This document shows, one piece after another, positions 11,494 through 25,700 of a stretch of DNA of 64,000 nucleotides. Positions within the stretch are counted from its first letter, which is position 1; each line of letters starts with the position of its first letter. Below the pieces are notes generated by a model that was given only the letters and a program-made list of their open reading frames with translations, was not told where the DNA came from and did no database searches. The stretch comes from Echinarachnius parma. Its lineage: Eukaryota; Echinodermata; Echinoidea; Clypeasteroida; Echinarachniidae. Location: contig JBAMJV010007123.1 of the NCBI GenBank assembly GCA_037951105.1, positions 1-64,000 of the forward strand, in the 5' to 3' direction. The translations under genes and the position numbers were made by a program.

Positions 11494-14400
11494 ATGATTC
11501 AAATAATATATATTCAACCTCAAATTTCGTTCGGTAAAAGTGGCAAGGCGCAACTAAGGTTAGACTCGAGATCCTCTTGGTAAGTGTTCGAATCCCAGCA
11601 GGGTATGTATTTTTTTTTTCCTCTTCCGTGTTTTATCTGTATTATTTATTCCTTCCTTACATAATATGATCTGCAAACACATTACTACAACTAAATTCAT
11701 GCATCCTTGCTCCTTTATATATTAAAAAGAATAACAACTTCATTTTATGGACTACCAACCACATGCAGTTCTGCCTCAATATCGTTTAATACATGTATTT
11801 ATTTTTCCTTTTTTGATATAGTCATTTGGTGAGTCTTGGTAATTATTTCGACGTCTTGGAAAATTGCGCGTTCCCATGATAGAGCTTGGGGAGCGAATCG
11901 CAATAAACTTGCCAATAAACAAATCGGCTAGGCTCGCAAATCGTTTTTCGTTTAAAGATTTAATTATCCGTGTTGCCAAGTACAAACTAATTCGTAACGA
12001 TAACAGGCGATTGTCAATCGGAACCTTGAACAGTGATCGATTCATCCATGTAATATACTGCCCTCTACATCTTACATCTACATATTGATAGCTGGATAAA
12101 TGTAATTCGCACACACACACATACTAGAGGGATACATGATTCAAATAATATAAATTCAACCTCAAATTTAGTTCGGTAAAAGTGGCAAGGCGCAACTAAG
12201 GTTGGACTCGAGATCATCTTGGTAAGCGTTCGAATCCCAGCAGGGTATGTATTTTTCTTTTTTTCCTCTTCCGTGTTTTATCTGTATTATTTATTCCTTC
12301 CTTACATAATATGATCTGCAAACACATTACTACAACTAAATTCATGCATCCTTGCTCCTTTATATATTAAAAAGAATAACAACTTCATTTTATGGACTAC
12401 CAACCACATGCAGTTCTGCCTCAATATCGTTTAATACATGTATTTATTTTTCTTTTATTGATATAGACATTTGGTGAGTCTTGGTAATTATTTCGACGTC
12501 TTGGAAAATTGCGCGTTCCCATGATAGAGCTTGCGGAGCGAATCGCAATAAACAAATCGGCTAGGCTCGCAAAACGTTTTTCGTTTAAAGATTTAATTAT
12601 CCGTATTGCCAAGTACAAACTAAGTCGTGACGATAACAGGCGATTGTCAACCGGAACCTTGAATAGTGATCGATTCATCCAAGTAATATACTGCCCTCTA
12701 CATCTTACATCTACATATTGATAGCTGGATAAATGTAATTCGCACACTCACACATACTAGAGGGATACATGATTCAAATAATATAATTTCAACCTCAAAT
12801 TTCGATCGGTAAATATGGCAAGGCGCAACTCAAGTCCGTCTGAAGATCCTCTTAGTGCAGGTTCGAATCCCGGCAGGGGTATGTATGTATTTTTCTTTTT
12901 TCACTTCCTTGTTTATTTTGTATTGATCTATTGCTCCATACATAATATGATCTGCAAAAATTATACAACAACTAGATTTATGCATCCTCGCAACTTTCAC
13001 TTTTTTTAAAAATGGATATAGACATTTGAAGTGTCTTGTAGACTATTGTGACGTCTTGGAAAATTGCGCGTTGCCATGATAGAGCTCGGGGAGCGAATCG
13101 CAATAAACAAATCGGGAAGGCTCGCAAAACGTTCTTTGTTTTAAGATTTATTTCTCCGTGTTGCCAAGTGCAAAACAATTCGTGACGATAATAGGCGATT
13201 GTCAATCGGAACGTGGAATAGTGTTCGATTCATTCAAATGTTCTCTACATCATACATCTACATATTGATAGCTGGATATGTGTTATTCACACACATACTA
13301 GATGGATACATGATTCAAATAATATAAATTCAACCTCAAATTTCGTTCGGTAAAAGTGGCAAGGCGCAACTAAGGTTGGACTCGAGATCCTCTTGGTAAG
13401 CGTTCGAATCCCAGCAGGGTATGTATTTTTTATTTTTTTCCTCTTCCGTGTTTAATCTGTATTATTTATTCCTTTCTTACATAATATGATCTGCAAACAC
13501 ATTACTACAACTAAATTCATGCATCCTTGCTCCTTTATATATTAAAAAGAATAACAACTTCATTTTATGGACTACAAACCACATGCAGTTCTGCATCAAT
13601 ATCGTTTAATACATGTATTTATTTTTTCTTTTTTTGATATAGTCATTTGGTAAGTCTTGGTAATTATTTCGACGTCTTGGAAAATTGCGCGTTCCCATGA
13701 TAGAGCTTGGGGAGCGAATTGCAATAAACTTGCCAATAAACAAATCGGCTAGGCTCGCAAAACGTTTTTCGTTTAAAGATTTAATTATCCGTATTGCCAA
13801 GTACAAACTAAGTCGTGACGATAACAGGCGATTGTCAATCGGAACCTTGAATAGTGATCGATTCATCCAAGTAATATACTGCCCTCTACATCTTACATCT
13901 ACATATTGATAGCTGGATAAATGTAATTCGCACACTCACACATACTAGAGGGATACATGATTCAAATAATATAATTTCAACCTCAAATTTCGATCGGTAA
14001 ATATGGCAAGGCGCAACTCAAGTCCGTCTGAATATCCTCTTAGTGCAGGTTCGAATCCCGGCAGGGGTATGTATGTATTTTTCTTTTTTCACTTCCTTGT
14101 TTATTTTGTATTGATCTATTGCTCCATACATAATATGATCTGCAAAAATTATACAACAACTAGATTTATGCATCCTCGCTACTTTCACTTTTTTTAAAAA
14201 TGGATATAGACATTTGAAGTGTCTTGTAGACTATTGTGACGTATTGGAAAATTGCGCGTTGCCATGATAGAGCTCGGGGAGCGAATCGCAATAAACAAAT
14301 CGGCAAGGCTCGCAAAACGTTCTTCGTTTTAAGATTTATTTCTCCGTGTTGCCAAGTGCAAAACAATTCGTGACGATAATAGGCGATTGTCAATCGGAAC

Positions 14401-14499
14401 GTGGAATAGTGTTCGATTCATTCAAATGTCCTCTACATCATACATCTACATATTGATAGCTGGATATGTGTTATTCACACACATACTAGATGGATACAT

Positions 14500-15117
14500 G
14501 ATTCAAATAATATAAATTCTACCTCAAATTTCGTTAGGTAAAAGTGGCAAGGCGCAACTAAGGTTGCACTCGAGATCCTCTTGGTAAGCGTTCGAATCCC
14601 AGCAGGGTATGTATTTTTATTTTTTTCCTCTTCCGTGTTTAATCTGTATTATTCATTCATTCCTTACATAATATGATCTGCAAACACATTACTACAACTA
14701 AATTCATGCATCCTTGCTCCTTTATATATAAAAAAGAATAACAAGTTTATTTTATGGACTACAAACCACATGCAGTTCTGCCTCAATATCGTTTAATACA
14801 TGTATTTATTTTTCTCTTATTGATATAGACATTTCGTGAGTCTTGGTAATTATTGTGACGTCTTGGAAAATTGCGCGTTGCCATGATAGAGCTTGGGGAG
14901 CGAATCGCAATAAACAAATCGGCAAGGCTCGCAAAACGTTCTTCGTTTTAAGATTTATTTCTCCGTGTTGCCAAGTGCAAAACAATTCATGACGATAATA
15001 AGCGATTGTCAATCGGAACGTGGAATCGTGTTCGATTCATTCAAATGTCCTCTACATCATACATCTACATATTGATCGCTGGATATGTGTTATTCACACA
15101 CATACTAGATGGATACA
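14500..15117 (+). repeat. Chimeric satellite 2 monomer (B head, A tail), ~618 bp
   Basis: This is nearly the same as the chimera at 7903-8522, sharing its rare variants (TTGCACTCGAG in the tRNA-like module, TATAAAAAAGAATAACAAG, TTTCGTGAGTC and GATAATAAGCG). It belongs to the ~3-kb segment duplicated at 6.6 kb distance. Confidence 0.8.
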
Positions 15118-17468
15118 TGATTCAAATAATATAAATTCAACCTCAAATTTCGTTCGGTAAAAGTGGCAAGGCGCAACTAAGGTTGGACTCGAGATCCTCT
15201 TGGTAAGCGTTCGAATCCCAGCAGGGTATGTATTTTTTATTTTTTTCCTCTTCCGTGTTTAATCTGTATTATTTATTCCTTTCTTACATAATATGATCTG
15301 CAAACACATTACTACAACTACATTCATGCATCCTTGCTCCTTTATATATTAAAAAGAATAACAACTTCATTTTATGGACTACAAACCACATGCAGTTCTG
15401 CATCAATATCGTTTAATACATGTATTTATTTTTTCTTTTTTTGATATAGTCATTTGGTAAGTCTTGGTAATTATTTCGACGTCTTGGAAAATTGCGCGTT
15501 CCCATGATAGAGCTTGGGGAGCGAATCGCAATAAACAAATCGGCTAGGCTCGCAAAACGTTTTTCGTTTAAAGATTTAATTATCCGTGTTGCCAAGTACA
15601 AACTAAGTCGTGACGATAACAGGCGATTGTCAATCGGAATCTTGAAAAGTGATCGATTCATCCATGTAATATACTGCCCTCTATATCTTACATCTACATA
15701 TTGATAGCTGGATAAATGTAATTCGCACACACACACATACTAGAGGGATACATGATTCAAATAATATAATTACAACCTCAAATTTCGATCGGTAAATATG
15801 GCAAGGCGCAACTCAAGTCCGTCTGAAGATCCTCTTAGTGAAGGTTCGAATCCCGGCAGGGGTATGTATGTATTTTTCTTTTTTCACTTCCTTGTTTATT
15901 TTGAATTGATCTATTGCTCCATACATAATATGATCTGCAAAAATTATACAACTAGATTTATGCATCCTCGCTACTTTCACTTTTTTTTAAATGGATATAG
16001 ACATTTGAAGTGTCTTGTAGACTATTGTGACTTCTTGGAAAATTGCGCGTTGCTATGATAGAGCTCGGGGAGCGAATCGCAATAAACAAATCGGCAAGGC
16101 TCGCAAAACGATCTTCGTTTTAAGATTTATTTCTCCGTGTTGCCAAGTGCAAAACAATCCGTGACGATAATAGGCGATTGTCAATCGGAACGTGGAATAG
16201 TGTTCGATTCATTCAAATGTCCTCTACATCATACATCTACATATTGATCGCTGGATATGTGTTATTCACACACATACTAGATGGATACATACATGATTCA
16301 AATAATATAAATTCAACCTCAAATTTCGATCGGTAAAAGTGGCAAGGCGCAACTAAGGTTGGACTCGAGATCCTCTTGGTAAGCGTTCGAATCCCAGCAG
16401 GGTATGTATTTTTCTTTTTTTCCCCTCTTCCGTGTTTAATCTGTATTATTTATTCCTTTCTTACATAATATGATCTGCAAACACATTACTACAACTAAAT
16501 TCATGCATCCTTGCTCCTTTATATATCAAAAAGAATAAAAACTTTATTTTATGGTCTACCAACCACATGCAGTTCTGCATCAATATCGTTTAATACATGT
16601 ATTTATTTTTCTTTTTTTGATATAGACATTTGGTGAGTCTTGGTAATTATTTCGACGTCTTGGAAAATTGCGCGTTCCCATGATAGAGCTTGGGGAGCGA
16701 ATCGCAATAAACTTGCCAATAAACAAATCGGCTAGGCTCGACAAAAGGTTTTTCGTTTAAAGATTTAATTATCCGTGTTGCCAAGTACAAACTAATTCGT
16801 AACGATAACAGGCGATTGTCAATCGGAACCTTGAACAGTGATCGATTCATCCATGTAATATACTGCCCTCTACATCTTACATCTACACATTGATAGCTGG
16901 ATAAATGTAATTCGCACACACACACATACTAGAGGGATACATGATTCAAATAATATAATTTCAACCTCAAATTTCGATCGGTAAATATGGCAAGTCCGTC
17001 TGAAGATCCTCTTAGTGAAGGTTCGAATCCCGGCAGGGTATGTATTTATTTTTCTTTTTTCACTTCCTTGTTTATTTTGTATTGATCTATTGCTCCATAC
17101 ATAATATGATCTGCAAAAATTATACAACAACTAGATTTATGCATCCTCGCTACTTTCACTTTTTTTAAAAATGGATATAGACATTTGAAGTGTCTTGTAG
17201 ACTATTGTGACGTATTGGAAAATTGCGCGTTGCCATGATAGAGCTCGGGGAGCGAATCGCAATAAACAAATTGGCAAGGCTCGCAAAACGATCTTCGTTT
17301 TAAGATTTATTTCTCCGTGTTGCCAAGTGCAAAACAATCCGTGACGATAATAGGCGATTGTCAATCGGAACGTGGAATAGTGTTCGATTCATTCAAATGT
17401 CCTCTACACATACATCTACATATTGATAGCTGGATATGTGTTATTCACACACATACTAGATGGATACA
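14500..17468 (+). repeat. Segmental duplication inside satellite 2, right copy
   Basis: Partner of 7903-10875 at an offset of ~6.59 kb, with the same order of five monomers and the same private variants. Small differences, such as CTCGACAAAAGG near 16738, postdate the duplication. Confidence 0.85.
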
Positions 17469-17752
17469 TGATTCAAATAATATAAATTCAACCTCAAATT
17501 TCGTTCGGTAAAAGTGGCAAGGCGCAACTAAGGTTAGACTCGAGATCCTCTTGGTAAGTGTTCGAATCCCAGCAGGGTATGTATTTTTCTTTTTTTCCTC
17601 TTCCGTGTTTAATCTGTATTATTTATTCCTTCCTTACATAATATGATCTGCAAACACATTACTACAACTAAATTCATGCATCCTTGCTCCTTTATATATT
17701 AAAAAGAATAACAACTTCATTTTATGGACTACAAACCACATGCAGTTCTGCA

Positions 17753-20700
17753 TCAATATCGTTTAATACATGTATTTATTTTTCTCTTATTGATATAGAC
17801 ATTTCGTGAGTCTTGGTAATTATTGTGACGTCTTGGAAAATTGCGCGTTCCCATGATAGAGCTTGGGGAGCGAATCGCAATAAACAAATCGGCTAGGCTC
17901 GCAAAACGTTTTTCGTTTAAAGATGTAATTATCCGTATTGCCAAGTACAAACTAAGTCGTGACGATAACAGGCGATTGTCAATCGGAACCTTGAATAGTG
18001 ATCGATTCACCCATGTAATATACTGCCCTCTACATCTTACATCTGCATATTGATAGCTGGATAAATGTAATTCGCACACACACACATACTAGAGGGATAC
18101 ATGATTCAAATAATATAATTTGAACCTCAAATTTCGATCGGTAAATATGGCAAGGCGCAACTCAAGTCCGTCTGAAGATCCTCTTAGTGAAGGTTCGAAT
18201 CCCGGCAGGGGTATGTATGTATTTTTCTTTTTTCACTTCCTTGTTTATTTTGTATTGATCTATTGCTCCATACATAATATGATCTGAACAAATTATACAA
18301 CAAGTAGATTTATGCATCCTCGCTACTTTCCCTTTTTTTTTGTATGGACATAGACATTTGAAGTGTCTTGTAGACTATTGTGACGTCTTGGAAAATTGCG
18401 CGTTGCCATGATAGAGCTCGGGGAGCGAATCGCAATAAACAAATCGGGAAGGCTCGCAAAACGTTCTTCGTTTTAAGATTTATTTCTCCGTGTTGCCAAG
18501 TGCAAAACAATTCGTGACGATAATAGGCGATTGTCAATCGGAACGTGGAATAGTGTTCGATTCATTCAAATGTCCTCTACATCATACATCTACATATTGA
18601 TAGCTGGATATGTGTTATTCACACACATACTAGATGGATACATGATTCAAATAATATAAATTCAACCTCAAATTTCGTTCGGTAAAAGTGGCAAGGCGCA
18701 ACTAAGGTTGGACTCGAGATCCTCTTGGTAAGCGTTCGAATCCCAGCAGGGTATGTATTTTTTATTTTTTTCCTCTTCCGTGTTTAATCTGTATTATTTA
18801 TTCCTTCCTTACATAATATGATCTGCAAACACATTACTACAACTAAATTCATGCATCCTTGCTCCTTTATATATTAAAAAGAATAACAACTTCATTTTAT
18901 GGACTACAAACCACATGCAGTTCTGCATCAATATCGTTTAATACATGTATTTATTTTTTCTTTTTTTGATATAGTCATTTGGTAAGTCTTGGTAATTATT
19001 TCGACGTCTTGGAAAATTGCGCGTTCCCATGATAGAGCTTGGGGAGCGAATTGCAATAAACTTGCCAATAAACAAATCGGCTAGGCTCGCAAAACGTTTT
19101 TCGTTTAAAGATTTAATTATCCGTATTGCCAAGTACAAACTAAGTCGTGACGATAACAGGCGATTGTCAATCGGAACCTTGAATAGTGATCGATTCATCC
19201 AAGTAATATACTGCCCTCCACATCTTACATCTACATATTGATAGCTGGATAAATGTAATTCGCACACTCACACATACTAGAGGGATACATGATTCAAATA
19301 ATATAATTTCAACCTCAAATTTCGATCGGTAAATATGGCAAGGCGCAACTCAAGTCCGTCTGAAGATCCTCTTAGTGCAGGTTCGAATCCCGGCAGGGGT
19401 ATGTATGTATTTTTCTTTTTTCACTTCCTTGTTTATTTTGTATTGATCTATTGCTCCATACATAATATGATCTGTAAAAATTATACAACAACTAGATTTA
19501 TGCATCCTCGCTACTTTCACTTTTTTTTAAAATGGATATAGACATTTGAAGTGTCTTGTAGACTATTGTGACGTATTGGAAAATTGCGCGTTGCCATGAT
19601 AGAGCTCGGGGAGCGAATCGCAATAAACAAATTGGCAAGGCTCGCAAAACGATCTTCGTTTTAAGATTTATTTCTCCGTGTTGCCAAGTGCAAAACAATC
19701 CGTGACGATATTAGGCGATTGTCAATCGGAACGTGGAATAGTGTTCGATTCATTCAAATGTCCTCTACATATACATCTACATATTGATAGCTGGATATGT
19801 GTTATTCACACACATACTAGATGGATACATGATTAAAATAATATAAATTCAACCTCAAATTTCGTTCGGTAAAAGTGGCAAGGCGCAACTAAGGTTGCAC
19901 TCGAGATCCTCTTGGTAAGCGTTCGAATCCCAGCAGGGTATGTATTTTTATTTTTTTCCTCTTCCGTGTTTAATCTGTATTATTTATTCCTTCCTTACAT
20001 AATATGATCTGCAAACACATTACTACAACTGAATTCATGCATCCTTGCTCCTTTATATATTAAAAAGAATAACAACTTCATTTTATGGACTACAAACCAC
20101 ATGCAGTTCTGCATCAATATCGTTTAATACATGTATTTATTTTTCTCTTATTGATATAGACATTTCGTGAGTCTTGGTAATTATTGTGACGTCTTGGAAA
20201 ATTGCGCGTTCCCATGATAGAGCTTGGGGAGCGAATCGCAATAAACAAATCGGCTAGGCTCGCAAAACGTTTTTCGTTTAAAGATTTAATTATCCGTATT
20301 GCCAAGTACAAACTAAGTCGTGACGATAACAGGCGATTGTCAATCGGAACCTTGAATAGTGATCGATTCACCCATGTAATATACTGCCCTCTACATCTTA
20401 CATCTACATATTGATAGCTGGATAAATGTAATTCGCACACACACACATACTAGAGGGATACATGATTCAAATAATATAATTTGAACCTCAAATTTCGATC
20501 GGTAAATATGGCAAGGCGCAACTCAAGTCCGTCTGAAGATCCTCTTAGTGAAGGTTCGAATCCCGGCAGGGGTATGTATGTATTTTTCTTTTTTCACTTC
20601 CTTGTTTATTTTGTATTGATCTATTGCTCCATACATAATATGATCTGAACAAATTATACAACAAGTAGATTTATGCATCCTCGCTACTTTCCCTTTTTTT

Positions 20701-21080
20701 TTGTATGGACATAGACATTTGAAGTGTCTTGTAGACTATTGTGACGTCTTGGAAAATTGCGCGTTGCCATGATAGAGCTCGGGGAGCGAATCGCAATAAA
20801 CAAATCGGCAAGGCTCGCAAAACGTTCTTCATTTTAAGATTTATTTCTCCGTGTTGCCAAGTGCAAAACAATTCGTGACGATAATAGGCGATTGTCAATC
20901 GGAACGTGGAATAGTGTTCGGTTCATTCAAATGTCCTCTACATCATACATCTACATATTGATAGCTGGATATGTGTTATTCACACACATACTAGATGGAT
21001 ACATGATTCAAATAATATAAATTCAACCTCAAATTTCGTTCGGTAAAAGTGGCAAGGCGCAACTAAGGTTGGACTCGAGA
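17753..21080 (+). repeat. 2.36-kb tandem duplication inside satellite 2
   Basis: The stretch from about 17753 recurs from about 20114 at an offset of ~2,361 bp. Shared private variants include TAATTTGAACCTC, ATGATCTGAACAAATT, ACTTTCCCTTTTTTTTTGTATGGACATAG (split across several bases) and TCTCTTATTGATATAGACATTTCG. It is a second, smaller block amplification next to the 6.6-kb one. Confidence 0.75.
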
Positions 21081-21648
21081 TCCTCTTGGTAAGCGTTCGA
21101 AACCCAGCAGGGTATGTATTTTTATTTTTTTCCTCTTCCGTGTTTAATCTGTATTATTTATTCCTTTCTTACATAATATGATCTGCAAACACATTACTAC
21201 AACTAAATTCATGCATCCTTGCTCCTTTATATATTAAAAAGAATAACAACTTCATTTTATGGACTACAAACCACATGCAGTTCTGCATCAATATCGTTTA
21301 ATACATGTATTTATTTTTTCTTTTTTTGATATAGTCATTTGGTAAGTCTTGGTAATTATTTCGACGTCTTGGAAAATTGCGCGTTCCCATGATAGAGCTT
21401 GGGGAGCGAATCGCAATAAACTTGCCAATAAACAAATCGGCTAGGCTCGCAAATCATTTTTCGTTTAAAGATTTAATTATCCGTGTTGCCAAGTACAAAC
21501 TAATTCGTAACGATAACAGGCGATTGTCAATCGGAACCTTGAACAGTGATCGATTCATCCATGTAATATACTGCCCTCTACATCTTACATCTACATATTG
21601 ATAGCTGGATAAATGTAATTCGCACACACACACATACTAGAGGGATAC

Positions 21649-22267
21649 ATGATTCAAATAATATAAATTCAACCTCAAATTTCGTTCGGTAAAAGTGGCA
21701 AGGCGCAACTAAGGTTGGACTCGAGATCCTCTTGGTAAGCGTTCGAATCCCAGCAGGGTATGTATTTTTCCTTTTTTTTCCTCTTCCGTGTTTAATCTGT
21801 ATTATTTATTCCTTCCTTACATAATATGATCTGCAAACACATTACTACAACTAAATTCAGGCATCCTTGCTCCTTTATATATCAAAAAGAATAAAAACTT
21901 TATTTTATGGACTACCAACCACATGCAGTTCTGTCTCAATATCGTTTAATACATGTATTTATTTTTCTTTTATTGATATAGACATTTGGTGAGTCTTGGT
22001 AATTATTTCGACGTCTTGGAAAATTGCGCGTTCCCATGATAGAGCTTGGGGAGCGAATCGCAATAAACAAATTGGCAAGGCTCGCAAAACGATCTTCGTT
22101 TTAAGATTTATTTCTCCGTGTTGCCAAGTGCAAAACAATTCGTGACGATAATAGGCGATTGTCAATCGGAACGTGGAATAGTGTTCGATTCATTCAAATG
22201 TCCTCTACACATACATCTACATATTGATAGCTGGATATGTGTTATTCACACACATACTAGATGGATA
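21649..22267 (+). repeat. Chimeric satellite 2 monomer (B head, A tail), ~619 bp
   Basis: B-type head and B-only block are followed by A-type sequence from about 22070 (CAAATTGGCAAGGCTCGC, GATCTTCGTTTTAAG, GTGCAAAACAATTC) and the A-type boundary. It is the last complete monomer before the inversion junction. Confidence 0.75.
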
Positions 22268-22439
22268 CATGATTCAAATAATATAAATTCAACCTCAAAT
22301 TTCGTTCGGTAAAAGTGGCAAGGCGCAACTAAGGTTGGACTCGAGATCCTCTTGGTAAGCGTTCGAATCCCAGCAGGGTATGTATTTTTCTTTTTTTCCT
22401 CTTCCGTGTTTAATCTGTATTATTTATTCCTTTCTTACA

Positions 22440-22530
22440 TAATATGATCTGCAAACACATTACCACAACTAAATTCATGCAAGGAGCAAGGATGCGTGAA
22501 TTTAGTTGTAGTAATGTGTTTGCAGATCAT
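22440..22530. repeat. Inversion junction: palindrome joining forward and reverse satellite 2
   Basis: Forward satellite reads ACACATTACCACAACTAAATTCATGC up to ~22480. After the short spacer AAGGAGCAAGGAT it continues as the reverse complement, GCGTGAATTTAGTTGTAGTAATGTGTTTGCAGATCAT. The arms pair over more than 30 bp with two or three mismatches around a spacer of about 13 bp. Everything to the right is in reverse orientation. A ~13-bp deletion (GATCATATGAATAAAT) lies just inside the right arm. It could be a true foldback-type inversion or an assembly joint. Confidence 0.9.
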
Positions 22531-22702
22531 ATGAATAAATAATACAGATAAAACACGGAAGAGGAAAAAAAATACATACCCTGCTGGGATTTGAACGCTT
22601 ACCAAGAGGATCTTGAGTCCAAACTTAGTTGCGCCTTGCCACTTTTACCGAACGAAATTTGAGGTTGAATATATATTATTTGAATCATGTATCCCTCTAG
22701 TA

Positions 22703-22722
22703 TGTGTGTGTGTGTGTGTGTG
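22703..22722. repeat. (TG)10 microsatellite at a satellite 2 monomer boundary
   Basis: Ten TG units follow CCTCTAGTA at the monomer boundary. Other boundaries have only 3-5 TG units, often interrupted (GTGTGTATGTGTGTG or GTGTGAGTGTG). The long form recurs at 38896-38915, 44716-44735, 48818-48835, 52918-52935 and 57016-57035, always in the same higher-order position. Confidence 0.9.
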
Positions 22723-25700
22723 CGAATTACATTTATCCAGCTATCAATATGTAGATGTAAGATGTAGAGGGCAGTATATTACATGGATGAATCGATCACT
22801 GTTCAAGGTTCCGATTGACAATCGCCTGTTATCGTTACTAATTGTTTTGCACTTGGCAACACGGAGAAATAAATCTTAAAACGAAGAACGTTTTGCGAGC
22901 CTTGCCGATTTGTTTATTGCGATTCGCTCCCCGAGCTCTATCATGGCAACGCGCAATTTTCCAAGACGTCACAATAGTCTACAAGACACTTCAAATGTCT
23001 ATATCCATACCAAAAAAAAGGTAAAAGTAGCGAGGATGCATAAATCTACTTGTTGTATTATTTTTGCAGATCATATTATGTATGGAGCAATAGATCAATA
23101 CAAAATAAACAAGGAAGTGAAAAAAGAAAAATGTATACATACCCCTGCCGGGATTCGAACCTTCACTAAGAGGATTTTCAGACGGACTTGAGTTGCGCCT
23201 TGCCATATTTACCGATCGAAATTTGAGGTTGAAATTATATTATTTGAATCATGTATCCCTCTAGTATGTGTGAGTGTGCGAATTACATTTATCCAGCTAT
23301 CAATATGTAGATGTAAGATGTAGAGGGCAGTATATTACATGGGTGAATCGATCACTATTCAAGGTTCCGATTGACAATCGCCTGTTATCGTCACGACTTA
23401 GTTTGTACTTGGCAATACGGATAATTAAATCTTTAAACGAAAAACGTTTTGCGAGCCTAGCCGAGTTGTTTATTGCGATTCGCTCCCCAAGCTCTATCAT
23501 GGGAACGCGCAATTTTCCAAGACGTCGAAATAATTACCAAGACTCACCAAATGTCTATATCAATAAAAGAAAAAAAATACATGTATTAAACGATATTGAG
23601 GCAGAACTGCATGTGGTTGGAAGTCCATAAAATAAAGTTTTTATTCTTTTTGATATATAAAGGAGCAAGGATGCATGAATTTAGTTGTAGTAATGTGTTT
23701 GCAGATCATATTATGTAAGGAAGGAATAAATAATACAGATTAAACACGGAAGAGGAAAAAAAGAAAAATACATACCCTGCTGGGATTCGAACACTTACCA
23801 AGAGGATCTCGAGTCTAACCTTAGTTGCGCCTTGCCACTTTTACCGAACGAAATTTGAGGTTGAATTTATATTATTTGAATCATGTATCCATCTAGTATG
23901 TGTGTGAATAACACATATCCAGCGATCAATATGTAGATGTATGATGTAGAGGACATTTGAATGAATCGAACACTATTCCACGTTCCGATTGACAATCGCC
24001 TATTATCGTCACGGATTGTTTTGCACTTGGCAACACGGAGAAATAAATGTTAAAACGAAGAACGTTTTGCGAGTCTTGCCGATTTGTTTATTGCGATTCG
24101 CTCCCCGAGCTCTATCATGGCAACGCGCAATTTTCCAAGACGTCACAATAGTCTACAAGACACTTCAAATGTCTATATCCATACAAAAAAAAGGTAAAAG
24201 TAGCGAGGATGCATAAATCTACTTCTTGTATAATTTTTGCAGATCATATTATGTATGGAGCAATAGATCAATACAAAATAAACAAGGAAGTGAAAAAAGA
24301 AAAATATATACATACCCCTGCCGGGATTCGAACCTTCACTAAGAGGATTTTCAGACGGACTTGCCATATTTACCGATCGAAATTTGAGGTTGAAATTATA
24401 TTATTTGAATCATGTATCCCTCTAGTATGTGTGAGTGTGCGAATTACATTTATCCAGCTATCAATATGTAGATGTAAGATGTAGAGGGCAGTATATTACA
24501 TGGGTGAATCGATCACTATTCAAGGTTCCGATTGACAATCGCCTGTTATCGTCACGACTTAGTTTGTACTTGGCAATACTGATAATTAAATCTTTAAACG
24601 AAAAACGTTTTGCGAGCCTAGCCGAGTTGTTTATTGCGATTCGCTCCCCAAGCTCTATCATGGGAACGCGCAATTTTCCAAGACGTCGAAATAATTACCA
24701 AGACTCACCAAATGTCTATATCAATAAAAGAAAAAAAATACATGTATTAAACGATATTGAGGCAGAACTGCATGTGGTTGGAAGTCCATAAAATAAAGTT
24801 TTTATTCTTTTTGATATATAAAGGAGCAAGGATGCATGAATTTAGTTGTAGTAATGTGTTTGCAGATCATATTATGTAAGGAAGGAATAAATAATACAGA
24901 TTAAACACGGAAGAGGAAAAAAAGAAAAATACATACCCTGCTGGGATTCGAACACTTACCAAGAGGATCTCGAGTCTAACCTTAGTTGCGCCTTGCCACT
25001 TTTACCGAACGAAATTTGAGGTTGAATTTATATTATTTGAATCATGTATCCATCTAGTATGTGTGTGAATAACACATATCCAGCGATCAATATGTAGATG
25101 TATGATGTAGAGGACATTTGAATGAATCGAACACTATTCCACGTTCCGATTGACAATCGCCTATTATCGTCACGGATTGTTTTGCACTTGGCAACACGGA
25201 GAAATAAATCTTAAAACGAAGATCGTTTTGCGAGCCTTGCCGATTTGTTTATTGCGATTCGCTCCCCGAGCTCTATCATAGCAACGCGCAATTTTCCAAG
25301 ACGTCACAATAGTCTACAAGACACTTCAAATGTCTATATCCGTACATAAAAAAGTGAAAGTAGCGAGGATGCATAAATCTAGTTGTTGTATAATTTTTGC
25401 AGATCATATTATGTATGGAGCAATAGATCAATACAAAATAAACAAGGAATTGAAAAAAGAAAAATACATACATACCCTGCCGGGATTCGAACCTTCACTA
25501 AGAGGATCTTCAGACGGACTTGAGTTGCGCCTTGCCATATTTACCGATCGAAATTTGAGGTTGAAATTATATTATTTGAATCATGTATCCCTCTAGTATG
25601 TGTGTATGTGTGTGCGAATTACATTTATCCAGCTATCAATATGTAGATGTAAGATGTAGAGGGCAGTATATTACATGGATGAATCGATCACTGTTCAAGG

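Larger units (their letters stand above)
3836..22481 (+). repeat. Satellite 2 array, forward orientation (A/B dimer ~1.19 kb)
   Basis: A tandem array anchored by ATACATGATTCAAATAAT, which recurs at about 3851, 4394, 5043, 5585, 6232, 6774, 7359, 7903, 8523, 9158, 9701, 10348, 10876, 11494, 12138, 12768, 13310, 13957, 14500, 15118, 15752, 16294, 16941, 17469, 18102, 18646, 19288, 19832, 20462, 21004, 21649 and 22268. Type A monomers are ~528-544 bp. Type B monomers are ~630-649 bp and carry an extra ~95-bp block (TTAAAAAGAATAACA through TAATACATGTATTTA). A and B share the rest and mostly alternate. Each holds a tRNA-like module, then T-runs, a middle block and a CA-rich boundary. Some B monomers are adjacent to each other, and four ~619-bp monomers are B/A chimeras. 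No protein gene is supported in this region. Confidence 0.95.

Noticed and set aside
1-22481. CRISPR array
   Set aside because: Repeats are 223 bp or longer, contiguous and without unique spacers. The retrotransposon and tRNA-like content point to an animal genome.
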